NCBI GenBank assembly: GCA_017619585.1
Contig: JAFZSA010000006.1
Location: forward strand, 1-64,000
Length of the DNA stretch: 64,000 bases
Origin: Bacteroidaceae bacterium
GTDB taxonomy: Bacteria; Bacteroidota; Bacteroidia; Bacteroidales; Bacteroidaceae
Direction: 5' to 3'
The notes beneath the pieces were generated by a model. It did no database searches and had not been told where the DNA came from. It saw only the letters and a program-made list of their open reading frames with translations. Shown here piece after piece: positions 63,973 to 64,000 of the stretch; position 1 is the stretch's first letter; each line of letters begins with the position of its first letter. The position numbers were made by a program, and so were the translations under genes.

Positions 63973-64000
63973 ATCTGTTTAATTTTATAATGCTAAAGCT

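Overview
The window looks like chromosomal DNA from a Bacteroidales bacterium, most likely a Prevotellaceae member. The evidence is the tryptophan operon order trpB-E-G-D-C-F-A, many promoters of the Bacteroidetes form TTTG-N19-20-TAnnTTTG, an ssb-gldE pair, a lipoprotein TamA homologue (TamL) beside TamB, a bacterial serine palmitoyltransferase, and a PKD-like lipoprotein of the kind found in SusC/SusD loci. No species can be named from sequence alone.

Layout. Positions 1 to about 6,950 (all minus strand) form an accessory, defence-like stretch: a Z1-domain ATPase cut by the window edge, a MORC-type GHKL ATPase, a Fic protein with a winged-helix tail, a 51-codon orphan gene, the 3' remnant of a Schlafen/AlbA_2-type regulator, and a DinD-RhuM fusion. 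From 7,353 the content is core: ssb-gldE; the seven-gene trp operon on the minus strand; NhaD antiporter and a DbpA-type helicase; serine palmitoyltransferase facing a diacylglycerol-kinase-family gene; a sugar nucleotidyltransferase; the tamB-tamL envelope pair; rluA-type, fabG and tetR genes; initiator tRNA; gdhA; gyrA with two TPR proteins; glyA and pyrBI; a PBP1A; MORN protein, branching enzyme, aminotransferase and LolC/E permease; prmA; a low-complexity secreted protein with a FadL-type porin; twin deoxynucleoside kinases; M18 aminopeptidase; mfd; and at the right edge a thioredoxin-fold protein with a PKD-like lipoprotein.

How the genes work together. The trp cluster encodes the whole chorismate-to-tryptophan path. 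pyrB/pyrI form aspartate transcarbamoylase. TamB and TamL should form an inner-to-outer membrane assembly bridge. The serine palmitoyltransferase starts sphingolipid synthesis and the neighbouring lipid-kinase-family gene may act on a related lipid. The Z1-MORC pair resembles the core of a predicted restriction-like defence system whose other genes would lie to the left of the window.

The least ordinary signal is not a protein. Intergenic DNA is filled with short tandem repeats of fixed period: degenerate heptamers (trp operon, rluA, fic, mfd and others), octamers that make up almost the whole gdhA leader, and 21-23 bp units upstream of ssb, gyrA, mfd and a nucleotidyltransferase gene. GC-rich palindromes extend the ends of gldE, trpC and trpF. 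The heptamers appear to supply start codons (TTG in trpF and rluA) and stop codons (fic, trpC, trpF), and one heptamer array and one palindrome sit in frame inside mfd.
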